DNA of 64,000 nt from Roseivivax halotolerans. GTDB lineage: Bacteria > Pseudomonadota > Alphaproteobacteria > Rhodobacterales > Rhodobacteraceae. Below the pieces are notes generated by a model. That model ran no database searches and was not told where the DNA came from. It saw nothing but the letters and a program-made list of their open reading frames with translations. Of this stretch, positions 11,360 through 21,287 are shown in pieces. How positions within the stretch are numbered: the stretch's first letter is position 1; every line of letters starts with the position of its first letter. The stretch is from positions 310,001 to 374,000 of the forward strand of contig NZ_FOXV01000001.1 of assembly GCF_900115815.1 (NCBI RefSeq). The letters run 5' to 3'. Position numbers and translations under genes: made by a program.

Positions 11360-11599
11360 ATGTTCAGCATAGAGCACGAATTCGACGCCACGGTCGTCAC
11401 GCTGGTCGATGAGGGCGCGGCCCCATTGCAGGAGGACGTCGTCGTCACGTCCTTCGAGGAATGCATCACGATCGAGCAGTTCGATCCGCGCACCGAGACA
11501 ATGATGAAGATCACCTTGTCGATCAGCCAGATGCAGGATCTCGCCGCGGCGCTCGACCTGCCGGAAGGCGTTTACCGTCGCGACGCGAAACAGCGCTGA
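11360..11599 (+). CDS. Conserved hypothetical small protein
   Basis: A 79-residue acidic protein with no signal peptide or membrane segment. It reads as two beta-rich stretches (FDATVVTLVD, EDVVVTSFEECITIEQF) and a C-terminal helix. Codon use matches the neighbours. I do not recognise a family. The opposite strand is open here as well, so coding is supported mainly by codon pattern and position between rightward genes. Confidence 0.55.
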   Translation: MFSIEHEFDATVVTLVDEGAAPLQEDVVVTSFEECITIEQFDPRTETMMKITLSISQMQDLAAALDLPEGVYRRDAKQR

Positions 11600-11674
11600 G
11601 CCTTTGCAGGGATCGCGGTTGAAACCCGGCGCGGCACGACAGACATACGGGTAAAGCAAGATGCTACCCGAGGG

Positions 11675-12259
11675 ATGCCCATGCCTGATGCGAACGATGC
11701 CGCGCTCGATTTCCTGCTGACGCGCCGGTCGCGTCCGGCCAAGACCCTCACATCCCCTGCGCCGGATCGCGATGCACTTCTGACGATCCTGACCGCCGCC
11801 TCGCGCAGCCCCGATCACGGAAAGCTCGAGCCCTGGCGCTTCGTCGTGTTGGAGCGCGCGGCGCTGGAGCGGCTTGCCAAGCTTGCCACGTCCAGAGGCG
11901 AGGCAGCCGGTCTCGAGGCTGACCAGATCGCGAAAGGCCACGACCAGTTCGCCAATTCCCCGCTCTGCGTCGCGGTGATCGAAAGCCCGAAAGCCTCGCC
12001 CAAGATCCCCGCGCTCGAGCAAACCTACGCGGTCGGCGGCGTTTGCCTTGCCCTGCTGAATGCGTCGCTCGCGGCTGGTTGGGGCGCGAACTGGCTGACC
12101 GGGTGGCCCGCCCATGACCGCGACTTCATGCGCGAGGGCCTCGGCCTGTCGGATGACGAACGCGTCGCCGGTTTCATCCATCTCGGCACCGAAACCGCCG
12201 CGCCGCCGGATCGCCCGCGCCCCGATCTCGGGGCAATCGTGACCTGGGCCGAAACGTGA
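11675..12259 (+). CDS. Nitroreductase family protein
   Basis: A 194-residue FMN-dependent NAD(P)H oxidoreductase of the short (YdjA-like) nitroreductase group. Family features: an N-terminal RRSRPAK arginine/serine FMN-binding segment at about 16-22, AASRSPDHGKLEPWRF at about 46-61, and the C-terminal GFIHLGTE at about 168-175. Short members work as dimers with FMN at the interface; the natural substrate is unknown. An ATG six bases downstream (11681) is an equally possible start. It ends in a GTGA overlap with the EI24 gene, indicating coupled translation. Confidence 0.88.
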   Translation: MPMPDANDAALDFLLTRRSRPAKTLTSPAPDRDALLTILTAASRSPDHGKLEPWRFVVLERAALERLAKLATSRGEAAGLEADQIAKGHDQFANSPLCVAVIESPKASPKIPALEQTYAVGGVCLALLNASLAAGWGANWLTGWPAHDRDFMREGLGLSDDERVAGFIHLGTETAAPPDRPRPDLGAIVTWAET

Positions 12260-12951
12260 TCTTCTCGGCGTTCGCCCGCGCACTGGGCCAGCTTGGCGAT
12301 CCCCGCTTCCGGCGCGTCCTGTTCCTGGGCGTCGGTCTCGCGGTTGGGCTTCTGGCGCTCTTCTACGCGCTCTTCGCGACGCTCGTCGGATGGGCGACGC
12401 CCGAGACCGTGACGATCCCGTGGGTCGGAGAAATCACCTGGGTGGATGACCTTCTGAGCTGGGGCTCGCTCATCCTGATGATCGGGCTGTCGGTCTTCCT
12501 GATGGTCCCGGTCGCCTCGGCGATGACGGGGATCTTCCTCGAGGATGTCGCCGAGGCGGTCGAGGCTCGGCATTATCCCGACCTGCCTGCCGCCGGGCGG
12601 ATTCCGTTCTTCGAGGCGGCAAAAGACACGCTGACCTTTCTCGGCGTTCTGATCCTTGCCAATGTCGCGGCCCTTATCCTCTACCTGATGCTTCCACCCT
12701 TCGCGCCGCTGATCTTCTGGGCGATGAACGGCTTTCTGTTGGGCCGGGAATACTTCACGGTCGCGGCGATGCGGCGCGTCGGGCGCGTGCGTGCGGCAGA
12801 GCTGCGTCGCCGCCACCTTCCGACGATCTGGCTGGCAGGTACGCTGATGGCGCTTCCGCTGACCGTGCCTCTAGTAAACCTACTCGTGCCGATTCTGGGC
12901 GCTGCGACCTTCACCCACCTCTATCACGGGCTGACCGCCAGGCGGGCCTAG
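12256..12951 (+). CDS. EI24 (CysZ-like) domain integral membrane protein
   Basis: A 231-residue membrane protein with about four strong hydrophobic segments (near 22-45, 70-95, 128-165 and 190-220) and the EI24 pattern including FFEAAKDTL and the motif NGFLLGREYFTVAAMRR. Bacterial relatives include CysZ, linked to sulfate uptake; the true cargo here is unknown. It starts with GTG inside the stop of the nitroreductase gene (GTGA). It converges with the DUF1467 gene and the two stop codons overlap by three bases. Confidence 0.82.
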   Translation: MIFSAFARALGQLGDPRFRRVLFLGVGLAVGLLALFYALFATLVGWATPETVTIPWVGEITWVDDLLSWGSLILMIGLSVFLMVPVASAMTGIFLEDVAEAVEARHYPDLPAAGRIPFFEAAKDTLTFLGVLILANVAALILYLMLPPFAPLIFWAMNGFLLGREYFTVAAMRRVGRVRAAELRRRHLPTIWLAGTLMALPLTVPLVNLLVPILGAATFTHLYHGLTARRA

Positions 12952-13235
12952 TCGGTCTCGACGACTTCTGGGCCCATGCGGCCGAAGAAATCCATATCGC
13001 GGATGCCGATCCATCCTGAAACGATGATGACGAAGAGGATCGCCCAGATTACCGCCGAAATGCCCGTGGTGATCCAGGCCTTCGCTTTCAGGTGATGATT
13101 CTCGGGGCTGCCGGCATGTGTGCCGTGCACGACCTTCCCGAGATCACCCTGTGTCTCCAGGCGGATCGGAATCACGATCAGGAAGGTCAGAAACCAGATG
13201 ACCGCGTAGAGCACGAGAGCCGAGGTGATGGTCAT
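12948..13235 (-). CDS. DUF1467 family membrane protein
   Basis: A 95-residue protein with two transmembrane segments (about 5-20 and 53-75) separated by a loop with the recognisable PIRLETQGDLGKVVHGTHAG segment typical of DUF1467 in alphaproteobacteria. Its function is unknown. The start ATG at 13235 follows GGCAAGGAGACAG; upstream frame to 13334 lies within mce and is not used. It follows mce by 28 nt, a frequent pairing in Rhodobacteraceae, so the two are probably one operon. Confidence 0.85.
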   Translation of the reverse strand: MTITSALVLYAVIWFLTFLIVIPIRLETQGDLGKVVHGTHAGSPENHHLKAKAWITTGISAVIWAILFVIIVSGWIGIRDMDFFGRMGPEVVETD

Positions 13236-13263
13236 GTCTGTCTCCTTGCCGGGCGGCGTATGC

Positions 13264-13668
13264 TCACACCTGTTCCAGTTCCACGAGGCAGCCGTTGAAA
13301 TCCTTGGGGTGCAGGAACAGCACCGGCTTGCCATGCGCGCCGATTTTAGGCTCGCCCGAGCCGAGAACCCGCGCCCCTTGAGATTTCAGATGGTCGCGCG
13401 CCGCGAGAATGTCATCCACCTCGTAGCAGACGTGATGGATGCCGCCGGAGGGATTCTTGTCGAGAAAGCCCTTGATCGGGCTCTCCTCGCCCAAGGGATA
13501 GAGAAGTTCGATCTTGGTATTCGGCAGCTCGATGAACACGACGGTCACCCCGTGATCGGGCTCGTCCTGCGGTGCGCCGACCTTTGCGCCAAGCGCGTTG
13601 CGGTATTGCGCGGATGCCGCCTCGAGATCGGGGACGGCGATGGCGACATGGTTCAGGCGGCCGATCAT
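13264..13668 (-). CDS. mce: Methylmalonyl-CoA epimerase
   Basis: Interconverts (2S)- and (2R)-methylmalonyl-CoA in propionyl-CoA assimilation and the ethylmalonyl-CoA pathway. The 134-residue vicinal-oxygen-chelate protein has the two-repeat layout with probable metal ligands His7 (LNHVAIAVPD), the GGIHHVCYEVDD segment (77-87) and a C-terminal glutamate in NGCLVELEQV. Length matches the family exactly. It is followed by the DUF1467 gene. Confidence 0.94.
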   Translation of the reverse strand: MIGRLNHVAIAVPDLEAASAQYRNALGAKVGAPQDEPDHGVTVVFIELPNTKIELLYPLGEESPIKGFLDKNPSGGIHHVCYEVDDILAARDHLKSQGARVLGSGEPKIGAHGKPVLFLHPKDFNGCLVELEQV

Positions 13669-13743
13669 GTGCGAGGCTCCTCAATGCTGCATCGCACGCG
13701 GTTATGGACCGGGCAGAGGCGCCTTCGCAAGGAGGTGCGACCG

Positions 13744-13758
13744 TTAACCGCCCATTAG
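13744..13758 (+). promoter_or_regulatory. CtrA-like site (TTAA-N7-TTAG)
   Basis: TTAACCGCCCATTAG matches the CtrA consensus TTAA-N7-TTAA at seven of eight fixed bases. It ends 45 nt before the start of the response regulator gene, a position compatible with activation. Confidence 0.45.
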
Positions 13759-13803
13759 GCACCAGTGCCCAGAGTGAGCCGTGCGACAACCCCGGAGGGC
13801 AGA

Positions 13804-14520
13804 ATGACCGAATCCGAATTTCTCACACAGCCTCTCAGGCCAAGTGCGGCCCGCCCACTCTTGGGCCTGACGATACTGCTGGTCGAAGACAGCCTTTATG
13901 CTTGCGACGCCATCCGGCTCTTGTGCCTCCGCAGCGGCGCGCGACTGCGCCGAGCCGATTGCCTCGCCTCGGCACGGCGTCATCTGGAAGTCTACAGACC
14001 CTCCGCGGTGATCATCGATATGGGCCTGCCAGATGGCTCGGGCGCGGACCTCATTCGCGAGCTGAAGGCGACGACCCCCAAGGTGCCCGCCATTCTCGCG
14101 ATAAGCGGTGATCCCTTCGCTGAACACCTCGCCATCGCCGCCGGGGCGGACGGGTTCTTCGCCAAACCGCTGACGAGCCTTGGCGCGTTCCAATCCGCGA
14201 TCCTCGCGCATCTGCCGTCCGAGCAGCGCCCCGAAGGACCGCGCCTTGTGAGGGAGGAGCCGGTTCGCCCCGACCCGATCAGCTTTCGTGACGACATGAT
14301 GAACGCCGCCGCCATCCTCGAGAATTCCGACGCGCCAGAGCGGCTGGATTACGCGGCGCGGTTCCTGTGCGGCGTCGCGATGTCCGCCGGAGACCGCGCA
14401 CTCGCGGACGCTGCCGGGGATCTCTTCGAGGCGCGTGTGTCGGGGCTGCCTTACGGTCCCTGCCTTGCCCGCGTGTCGGGCCTTTTGCAGGAGCGCATGT
14501 CAGAACCGCTCGCGGTCTAG
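13804..14520 (+). CDS. Response regulator with receiver domain and unassigned C-terminal region
   Basis: A 238-residue protein. Receiver domain at about 22-138: acidic pocket in LLVEDS, phospho-acceptor aspartate in VIIDMGLPDGSG (about 77), and conserved lysine in FFAKPL. The remaining 100 residues are helical and match no DNA-binding output I recognise, so it may act through protein contacts. The start ATG at 13804 follows CGGAGGGC. A CtrA-like site lies upstream, suggesting a place in the CtrA cell-cycle or gene-transfer-agent network of Rhodobacterales (inference). Confidence 0.82.
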   Translation: MTESEFLTQPLRPSAARPLLGLTILLVEDSLYACDAIRLLCLRSGARLRRADCLASARRHLEVYRPSAVIIDMGLPDGSGADLIRELKATTPKVPAILAISGDPFAEHLAIAAGADGFFAKPLTSLGAFQSAILAHLPSEQRPEGPRLVREEPVRPDPISFRDDMMNAAAILENSDAPERLDYAARFLCGVAMSAGDRALADAAGDLFEARVSGLPYGPCLARVSGLLQERMSEPLAV

Positions 14521-14555
14521 TGCGAACTGAAAGGGCAGTGGCAGATTTGTGAAAT

Positions 14556-14632
14556 TGGTCGGAGTGGCAGGATTCGAACCTACGACCCCTGCCTCCCGAA
14601 GACAGTGCTCTACCAGGCTGAGCTACACTCCG
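14556..14632 (-). tRNA. tRNA-Pro (anticodon CGG)
   Basis: Read on the minus strand from 14632: acceptor CGGAGTG pairs with CACTCCG, discriminator A and encoded CCA. The D-arm GTAGCTCAGCCTGGTAGAGC and T-arm GGTTCGAATCC are canonical. The anticodon stem-loop CTGTC-TTCGGGA-GGCAG gives anticodon CGG for CCG codons. Length is 77 nt. Confidence 0.96.
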
Positions 14633-14644
14633 ACCGTGCCGCGC

Positions 14645-14673
14645 CGGATACTCAATGCGCGCGCCTTTGGCAA
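14645..14673 (-). promoter_or_regulatory. Promoter of tRNA-Pro
   Basis: Minus strand TTGCCA (14668-14673), 17 nt, TATCCG (14645-14650), about 12 nt before the mature 5' end. It abuts the 3' end of the upstream DMT transporter gene. Confidence 0.5.
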
Positions 14674-14677
14674 GGGG

Positions 14678-15643
14678 TCAGCCGCGCGTTTTGGAGCGCT
14701 TTCGCGCCAGCCGGATCAGCGCGTCTATCCGCGGCCATGTGCCGGTCTCGAAGCGGGTCCGGGTGCTGCTGACGGGCCGGTTCTCGGATGCGTTGGCGCG
14801 GCCTTCGCGGACGACGATATAGAGGCCCGACGCGATGATGATGGAAGCTCCGACAAGTGTCGGCCCATCCAGCCCCTCGTCGAAGAACAACGCGCCGAAC
14901 AGCGTGGCCCAGATGATCTGGGAATATTGCATCGGTGCGACGATCACGGCCTCGCCGGCGCGATACGCCTCGATCATCAGCGCTGCGGCGACGAATCCCA
15001 GAACCGCGAGACCGGCGTTCAGCGCAAGATCTCCGACCGGCATCGGAACATGCACGAAGGGCAGGAGCGCGAACATCACCGCGAAATTGCCGAGCATCGG
15101 ATAGAGGATCAGCACCGCCGTGCGTTCATCCTGGCCGATCTTGCGCGAGATGATGGAGGCCAGCGCGCTGCCGAACGCCGCCACCAGCGCCGCCATATGT
15201 GCGAGCGTCAGGTCTGTCGAGCCCGGTCGCAGCACCACGAGCACGCCGCAAAGCCCCACGATTACGGCCGCCCAGCGCCGAAGACGCACGCGTTCCCCGA
15301 GGATCGGGATCGCGAGGATGGTGATGAAGAGCGGCGCCGCGAAGATGATCGTGTAGACCTGCGCGAGCGGCAGGTTCGCGAACGCGTAGAAGGCCGCGCT
15401 GCCGGTTACGACGGCGGCGAGCGTACGCAGCGCGACCCACCAAGGATGCTCGGGCCTGAGATGCCCCGGGGTTGCGTCACGAATGAGCATGAGCGCGACA
15501 AGCGGAAAGCCGAACAGAACCGAGTAGAACAGGATCTGGATCGGATTATACGCCCCGCCCAACACCTTCACGATGAGATCGTGGGTGGCGAAGACGGCAA
15601 ATCCTGTCAGCGCAAAGACTGCGCCCCTGGCATTCGGTCCCAT
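14678..15643 (-). CDS. DMT family (EamA) transporter
   Basis: A 321-residue inner-membrane protein with about ten hydrophobic segments arranged as two EamA repeats (approximately 8-140 and 150-280), followed by a polar, basic tail of some 40 residues (from REGRANASENR onward). Drug/metabolite transporters of this kind usually export amino acids or small metabolites; no specific substrate can be read from the sequence. It lies downstream of leuB on the same strand, separated by a strong hairpin, so it is probably a separate unit. Confidence 0.87.
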   Translation of the reverse strand: MGPNARGAVFALTGFAVFATHDLIVKVLGGAYNPIQILFYSVLFGFPLVALMLIRDATPGHLRPEHPWWVALRTLAAVVTGSAAFYAFANLPLAQVYTIIFAAPLFITILAIPILGERVRLRRWAAVIVGLCGVLVVLRPGSTDLTLAHMAALVAAFGSALASIISRKIGQDERTAVLILYPMLGNFAVMFALLPFVHVPMPVGDLALNAGLAVLGFVAAALMIEAYRAGEAVIVAPMQYSQIIWATLFGALFFDEGLDGPTLVGASIIIASGLYIVVREGRANASENRPVSSTRTRFETGTWPRIDALIRLARKRSKTRG

Positions 15644-15688
15644 CCTGCTCTCCGGGCCGGTTCAGATCGCATCGTCTTCAAGTTGGGA

Positions 15689-15720
15689 CCGAGGACGCCG
15701 CCAGATGCAAGCGTCCTCGG
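15689..15720 (-). terminator. Strong hairpin after leuB
   Basis: Ten-base-pair perfect stem CCGAGGACGC / GCGTCCTCGG with a 12-nt loop, 8 nt beyond the leuB stop. The sequence after it on the minus strand (TCCCAAC) is not T-rich, so termination is inferred from stem strength only. Confidence 0.5.
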
Positions 15721-15727
15721 CACCGGG

Positions 15728-16831
15728 TCAGAGCGAAGCGTCGAGTTTGGCGACGATCGCGTCACCCATCTCAGAGGTCGAAACCGGAACCGTGCCGTCC
15801 TCTCCAAGAAGATCGGCAGTGCGGACACCGTCTGCGAGAACGGCCTCGACCGCTTTCTCGACGCGCGCGGCCTCGTCGCCCTGATCGAAGCTGTAGCGCA
15901 GCGCCATCGCGAAAGAGAGGATGCAGGCGATCGGGTTGGCCTTGCCCTGCCCCGCGATGTCCGGCGCCGATCCGTGCACCGGCTCGTAGAGGGCTTTCGG
16001 ACGGCCGTTGGACATCGGCGCGCCGAGGCTGGCGGATGGCAGCATGCCAAGCGAGCCGGTGAGCATCGCGGCGAGGTCCGAGAGCAGATCACCGAAGAGG
16101 TTGTCGGTGACGATCACGTCGAACTGCTTGGGCCAGCGGGTCAGCTGCATCGCGCCGGCATCGGCATACATGTGGCTGAGCTCGACCTCGGGGTAATCCT
16201 GCCCGACACGGGTCACAACCTCGCGCCAGAGGATCCCCGATTCCATGACGTTCGCCTTTTCCATCGAGCAGAGCTTCTTGTCGCGCTTCATCGCGAGCTC
16301 GAAGGCCGAACGGGCGACGCGGTCGATCTCGCTCTCGGTGTAGCGCTGGGTGTTGATGCCGACGCGCTCGTTGCCTTCCTCGAAGATGCCGCGCGGTTCA
16401 CCGAAATAGACGCCCGAGGTCAGCTCGCGCACGATCATGATATCGAGGCCAGCGACCACCTCCTGCTTGAGCGACGAGAAATGCGAGAGCGCATCGAAGC
16501 ATTGCGCGGGCCGGAGATTTGCGAAGAGGTCCATCTCCTTACGCAGGCGCAAAAGGCCGCGCTCGGGCTTCAGCGAGAAGTCGAGAGCGTCGTATTTGGG
16601 GCCGCCCACTGCACCAAGAAGCACCGCGTCCACGTCCTGGGCGCGGGCCATCGTATCGTCGTGGAGCGGCGTGCCATGCGCGTCATAAGCCGCACCGCCC
16701 ACGAGATCCTCGCTCACGTCGAAGGTCAGGTCGCGCTTTGCGCCAAACCAGTCGACGATCTTGCGGACCTCGGCCATGACCTCGGGTCCGATCCCGTCAC
16801 CGGGAAGAATGAGAAGCGAGGGCGTGCTCAT
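15728..16831 (-). CDS. leuB: 3-isopropylmalate dehydrogenase
   Basis: Oxidatively decarboxylates 3-isopropylmalate to 2-oxoisocaproate with NAD in leucine synthesis. The 367-residue protein shows the beta-decarboxylating dehydrogenase pattern: [10 protein letters not shown] at 9-18, [44 protein letters not shown], and [20 protein letters not shown] near 280-300. Normal length. It is separated from leuD and leuC by two unrelated genes on the same strand. Confidence 0.97.
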   Translation of the reverse strand: MSTPSLLILPGDGIGPEVMAEVRKIVDWFGAKRDLTFDVSEDLVGGAAYDAHGTPLHDDTMARAQDVDAVLLGAVGGPKYDALDFSLKPERGLLRLRKEMDLFANLRPAQCFDALSHFSSLKQEVVAGLDIMIVRELTSGVYFGEPRGIFEEGNERVGINTQRYTESEIDRVARSAFELAMKRDKKLCSMEKANVMESGILWREVVTRVGQDYPEVELSHMYADAGAMQLTRWPKQFDVIVTDNLFGDLLSDLAAMLTGSLGMLPSASLGAPMSNGRPKALYEPVHGSAPDIAGQGKANPIACILSFAMALRYSFDQGDEAARVEKAVEAVLADGVRTADLLGEDGTVPVSTSEMGDAIVAKLDASL

Positions 16832-16891
16832 GGCCAGAATCCTTTGCGGCGTGTTGGGTCCGGCACCGGGTAAGCAAAGCCCGCCGTGGCG

Positions 16892-17980
16892 TCAAGAATC
16901 AGGCGGTGCGATCCCGGCCGGATCGATCAGCATCCAGACCGCGCGATGCGGTCCCGCAGCGGGTAGATGCGGGCCCAACCCGCTCTCCAGCACGGACAAT
17001 GTCGCTTCAGGCAGAATGTAGCTGATCCGCATAGGGCCCGGCCCCGCCTGCCAAAGCGCGGTCGCCCCGAACGGGCCCCTGTCCTGAAGGCGCGAGCCAT
17101 CCATAAGCGCGGATAGGGCCTCTCGGCGGCCTTCACCGCGAACGGGATCGATATTCGCGTTTCCCACGAGCATGACAGACGCTGCGGGCGCAGGCACGTG
17201 CAACGCACCCTGCAGCACGTGCGCCCATAGCATCGTCTCGTCATGGTTGCGCCGACCGTTCCGATCCTCCGGGCCGTCGAACACCGGAGGGGTCGCGTGA
17301 TAGGCCAAGAGGCTCAGCGTCGACCCGGAGACCTTTATCGGCACGATCCAGTGCCCGCTGCTCGACAAACGCTGCACTTCGAAGCCCGGATCATCCTGCG
17401 CGATGAGGCTGCCGGGCACGTCTCGCCACAGAAGCGCGCTCAAATCCGTGACATCGCCGATCTCGTGCCGTGACAATAAGGCCATTCCACCTTCGCCGGC
17501 GAACCAACCAAAGCCTTGAGCATCGCGTGGCTCCCCGGTCCGGCCGTTACCATCAAGGTCAAGGTCCGTTCGCATCCCGGTATTGGGCCGCAAAGCGAAA
17601 AGATGCGGATAAGGGGTGCGGAGCGCGTCGTTCAACGCGCCGAGCGCGGCAAGCTCGTGGTCGTGGTCGATATCGGTCAGAAGCAGGATATCGGCATCGA
17701 GCGTATCGATCCCGGCAATGATCGCTTCGAGATCCTCCCCCTCTCCGGCCACGAGATCGCGCAAAAGCAATCCCGGCCCTTTGCGGGTCAGCGGCGCATG
17801 CCAGGTCGCGATCTTGATAGGGTCAGCCGCAGCGGGCGTCGAGACGAGCGCCAGCGCGCTCAGGCAGATTGAAAGATATCCGATTGCGCGTAGGTGCGCC
17901 TGCGCTTTTCCTCGATCAGGTCGACAACGCGCCAGAGTGCGATGCCACGCATGATAAGCGAGGTCGGCAAGAACGCCCAT
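16892..17980 (-). CDS. Endonuclease/exonuclease/phosphatase-family secreted protein
   Basis: Predicted exported protein of the EEP fold. A signal peptide (YLSICLSALALVSTPAAADP) precedes KIATWHAP, where family members have a catalytic Asn segment. Later features are LLLTDIDHDHEL, SLLAYHATPP, and VGNANIDPVRGEGRR, the last corresponding to the conserved GDxNxxP segment but with Asn in place of the usual Asp, so catalysis may be altered. The start is unclear: the only in-frame ATG (17980) gives a long N-region and overlaps the upstream gene by about 120 nt. A later start just before the hydrophobic segment would suit the signal peptide better, but only a CTG is available. Confidence 0.7.
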   Translation of the reverse strand: MGVLADLAYHAWHRTLARCRPDRGKAQAHLRAIGYLSICLSALALVSTPAAADPIKIATWHAPLTRKGPGLLLRDLVAGEGEDLEAIIAGIDTLDADILLLTDIDHDHELAALGALNDALRTPYPHLFALRPNTGMRTDLDLDGNGRTGEPRDAQGFGWFAGEGGMALLSRHEIGDVTDLSALLWRDVPGSLIAQDDPGFEVQRLSSSGHWIVPIKVSGSTLSLLAYHATPPVFDGPEDRNGRRNHDETMLWAHVLQGALHVPAPAASVMLVGNANIDPVRGEGRREALSALMDGSRLQDRGPFGATALWQAGPGPMRISYILPEATLSVLESGLGPHLPAAGPHRAVWMLIDPAGIAPPDS

Positions 17981-18693
17981 GCGGTCATCACCCAGATCAG
18001 TGTATGCGGATCGTCGAGCGGCAGCCCGAACCCGAACGACCCCATAACCTCGAGAGCTGCCGGGATCAGGAATGGCAGAAGGAATCCTAAGGCGACGTTA
18101 AAATTCGCATCGCGTTTCAGCCGGTAGATCACGTCTCCGCCGGCCGTTGGGTCGAAGAGAGGCAGGTTGATCCAGACATTGAAGGCCTGCTTGCGGATCG
18201 GCCAGCGCATGATCCGAATGAGCGGTACGAAAATGCCAAGTGTCACCAGCCCGGTGATATAGGCCAGACCGGCCAGTGCCCGCAGGAGCGCGGTCTCACC
18301 CGTATCGGCCGTTTCGGGCGCAAGAAGCACGGCCAGACGAACGGGTGAGAAGGGGAAGTCCAGCGCGCGCCCGAGATCCGTTCCAAGCGTCGTCACGATG
18401 CCGCCCAGCTCGGTCGGCGCGACATTGTCTCGGACCACCAGGGTCAGGAAAAGCAACATGGTCAGAAGCGCCGCATAGCGAATGCGGTTGAACGGAGGCG
18501 CGTCTCGGAATTCGATGAAGGTTGGCGAGCTGCCGAAATACTCGACGAATGTGAGTGCGGCGGCGATGATTGCGCCGAATAGGAACAAGGACGCAGCCGC
18601 ATCGGAACTGCCCGGCATCAGGAGCGCCGGCATGGCCACGATCCAGGCCATAAGCAGAGCGCGCAGCCCCGCGCTGAAGACGCGTGCGATCAA
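17860..18693 (-). CDS. Hypothetical integral membrane protein
   Basis: A 277-residue protein from the proposed TTG start at 18693, with six or so hydrophobic segments (for example ALLMAWIVAMPALLM, ASLFLFGAIIAAAL, ALLTMLLFLTLVV, TGLVTLGIFVPLI, VALGFLLPFLIPAAL, WVMTAWAFLPTSLI). I do not recognise the family. The TTG is preceded by GAGGGCAGG and starts just before the first membrane segment; the open frame continues to 18942 with an ATG at 18843, but that extension is polar and low in similarity to any membrane protein start. Its 3' end overlaps the annotated start of the EEP gene in another frame. Confidence 0.6.
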   Translation of the reverse strand: MIARVFSAGLRALLMAWIVAMPALLMPGSSDAAASLFLFGAIIAAALTFVEYFGSSPTFIEFRDAPPFNRIRYAALLTMLLFLTLVVRDNVAPTELGGIVTTLGTDLGRALDFPFSPVRLAVLLAPETADTGETALLRALAGLAYITGLVTLGIFVPLIRIMRWPIRKQAFNVWINLPLFDPTAGGDVIYRLKRDANFNVALGFLLPFLIPAALEVMGSFGFGLPLDDPHTLIWVMTAWAFLPTSLIMRGIALWRVVDLIEEKRRRTYAQSDIFQSA

Positions 18694-18944
18694 GAACCTG
18701 CCCTCGGAGCCGACGGGACCCGGTGCGATGCCGCGTCCTTCTGTTCGGCGTGTTGTCGCCTTTGACGGCGATATGCCTCGATTTTGCCCAAATCTTGCCG
18801 CCTTTCCGACATGCATACAATACAGCGAGTCGACTCTGCCCATGAACGTGGCCAAATTCAGGACGGCGTGGTGCGAAAATGCACCTCCCGATTGATTCTT
18901 TCGAGTTGGACTTGTTGTGACCCCCAATATGTTGGGTGCCAACG

Positions 18945-18977
18945 AAAAACGGCCGCAAGCGTCACGCCGCGGCCGTT
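18945..18977 (-). terminator. Rho-independent terminator after leuD
   Basis: On the minus strand AACGGCCGC (18969-18977), a 12-nt loop, and GCGGCCGTT (18948-18956) form a 9-bp stem followed by TTT. It lies 23 nt after the leuD stop and separates leuCD from the membrane protein gene. Confidence 0.8.
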
Positions 18978-18999
18978 GGTCGTGCTCGTCCGCTGTCGC

Positions 19000-19605
19000 T
19001 CAGACCCAGGGGCGTTCCTGCGCCATCCGCGACTCGAATGTGTCGATCGCCGGGGCCTGCTCGAGCGTCAGAGCGATGTCGTCGAGCCCTTCCAGCAAAC
19101 AGTGCTTGCGGAACGGATCGATCTCGAAGCGGACCACTTCGCCGTCCGAGGTCGTCACCTCCTGCGCCTCGAGATCGACGGTCATGCGCGCATTCTCGCC
19201 CTTCTCGGCGTCCTTCATAAGAAGATCGACCGTTTCCTGCGGCAGGCGGATCGGCAGGATGCCGTTCTTGAAGCAGTTATTGTAGAAGATCTCCGCAAAG
19301 CTCGGCGCGATCACACAGCGAATGCCGAAATCCTTGATCGCCCAGGGCGCATGCTCGCGCGAGGAACCGCAGCCGAAATTATCGCCGGCAACGAGGATCT
19401 CCGCCTGGCGGTACTGGGGTTTGTTGAGCACGAAATCGGGGATCTCGTTGCCGCTGTCGTCGTAGCGCATCTCGTCAAAGAGATTCACCCCAAGACCGGA
19501 GCGCTTGATTGTCTTCAGAAACTGCTTGGGGATGATCATGTCGGTATCGACGTTGACCAGCGGCAGCGGTGCCGCAATCCCGGTGAGCTTTTCGAACTTG
19601 TCCAT
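19000..19605 (-). CDS. leuD: 3-isopropylmalate dehydratase small subunit
   Basis: With LeuC forms isopropylmalate isomerase (2- to 3-isopropylmalate). The 201-residue swivel-domain protein shows the family start MDKFEKLTG, the segment [13 protein letters not shown] at 19-31, and the signature [16 protein letters not shown] at about 74-89. Normal length for the long LeuD type. It lies 84 nt downstream of leuC and is closed by the terminator at 18945-18977. Confidence 0.97.
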   Translation of the reverse strand: MDKFEKLTGIAAPLPLVNVDTDMIIPKQFLKTIKRSGLGVNLFDEMRYDDSGNEIPDFVLNKPQYRQAEILVAGDNFGCGSSREHAPWAIKDFGIRCVIAPSFAEIFYNNCFKNGILPIRLPQETVDLLMKDAEKGENARMTVDLEAQEVTTSDGEVVRFEIDPFRKHCLLEGLDDIALTLEQAPAIDTFESRMAQERPWV

Positions 19606-19689
19606 ATCGTCTCTCCTTAGCGCGGCGTCTCTCGCCCCTGCTGCATTGGCGTCTCGAGGACGCTCGCAGGAGCGGGGAAGCCGGGCAGG

Positions 19690-21090
<1,401 letters not shown>

Positions 21091-21185
21091 GGGGGTCCCC
21101 CCGATATGGAAATGAAGAAAAATACGTCGGCTTTGACCCGGTGCCGTGAAAGCGGCCTCCGGGTCGGAACATCAGACGGACGCGG

Positions 21186-21287
21186 TCATAGACGCGCGCG
21201 CACCGTGTGGGTGGCCGCGCCGAAAAACCGCTCTTTCAAGCGGGCCCGGTCGTCGATGTCGAAAATGCGTTCCATGCATTCGCCCAT
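21186..21287 (-). CDS. Possible small protein of 33 residues upstream of leuC
   Basis: ATG at 21287 to TGA at 21186 encodes MGECMERIFDIDDRARLKER and a further 13 residues. Third codon positions are mostly G or C, as in real genes here, and the reading frame stays open with similar codon use back to a stop near 21400, so a longer product from a TTG (in GADLRD) is possible. No Leu-rich run is present, so it is not an attenuator leader of the usual kind. No family recognised. This is the only coding sign in the 320-nt gap between leuC and the next gene. Confidence 0.3.
   Translation of the reverse strand: MGECMERIFDIDDRARLKERFFGAATHTVRARL

Noticed and set aside
14549-16873. 774-residue open frame on the plus strand
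   Set aside because: It runs through tRNA-Pro and antisense to the DMT transporter and leuB; no protein motif is visible.
18694-18944. Possible N-terminal extension or separate gene before the membrane protein
   Set aside because: The frame is open but polar with irregular codon use; no better start than the TTG was found and no promoter is clear.
19606-19689. Possible regulatory element between leuC and leuD
   Set aside because: I saw no hairpin, repeat or start signal beyond the leuD ribosome-binding site.
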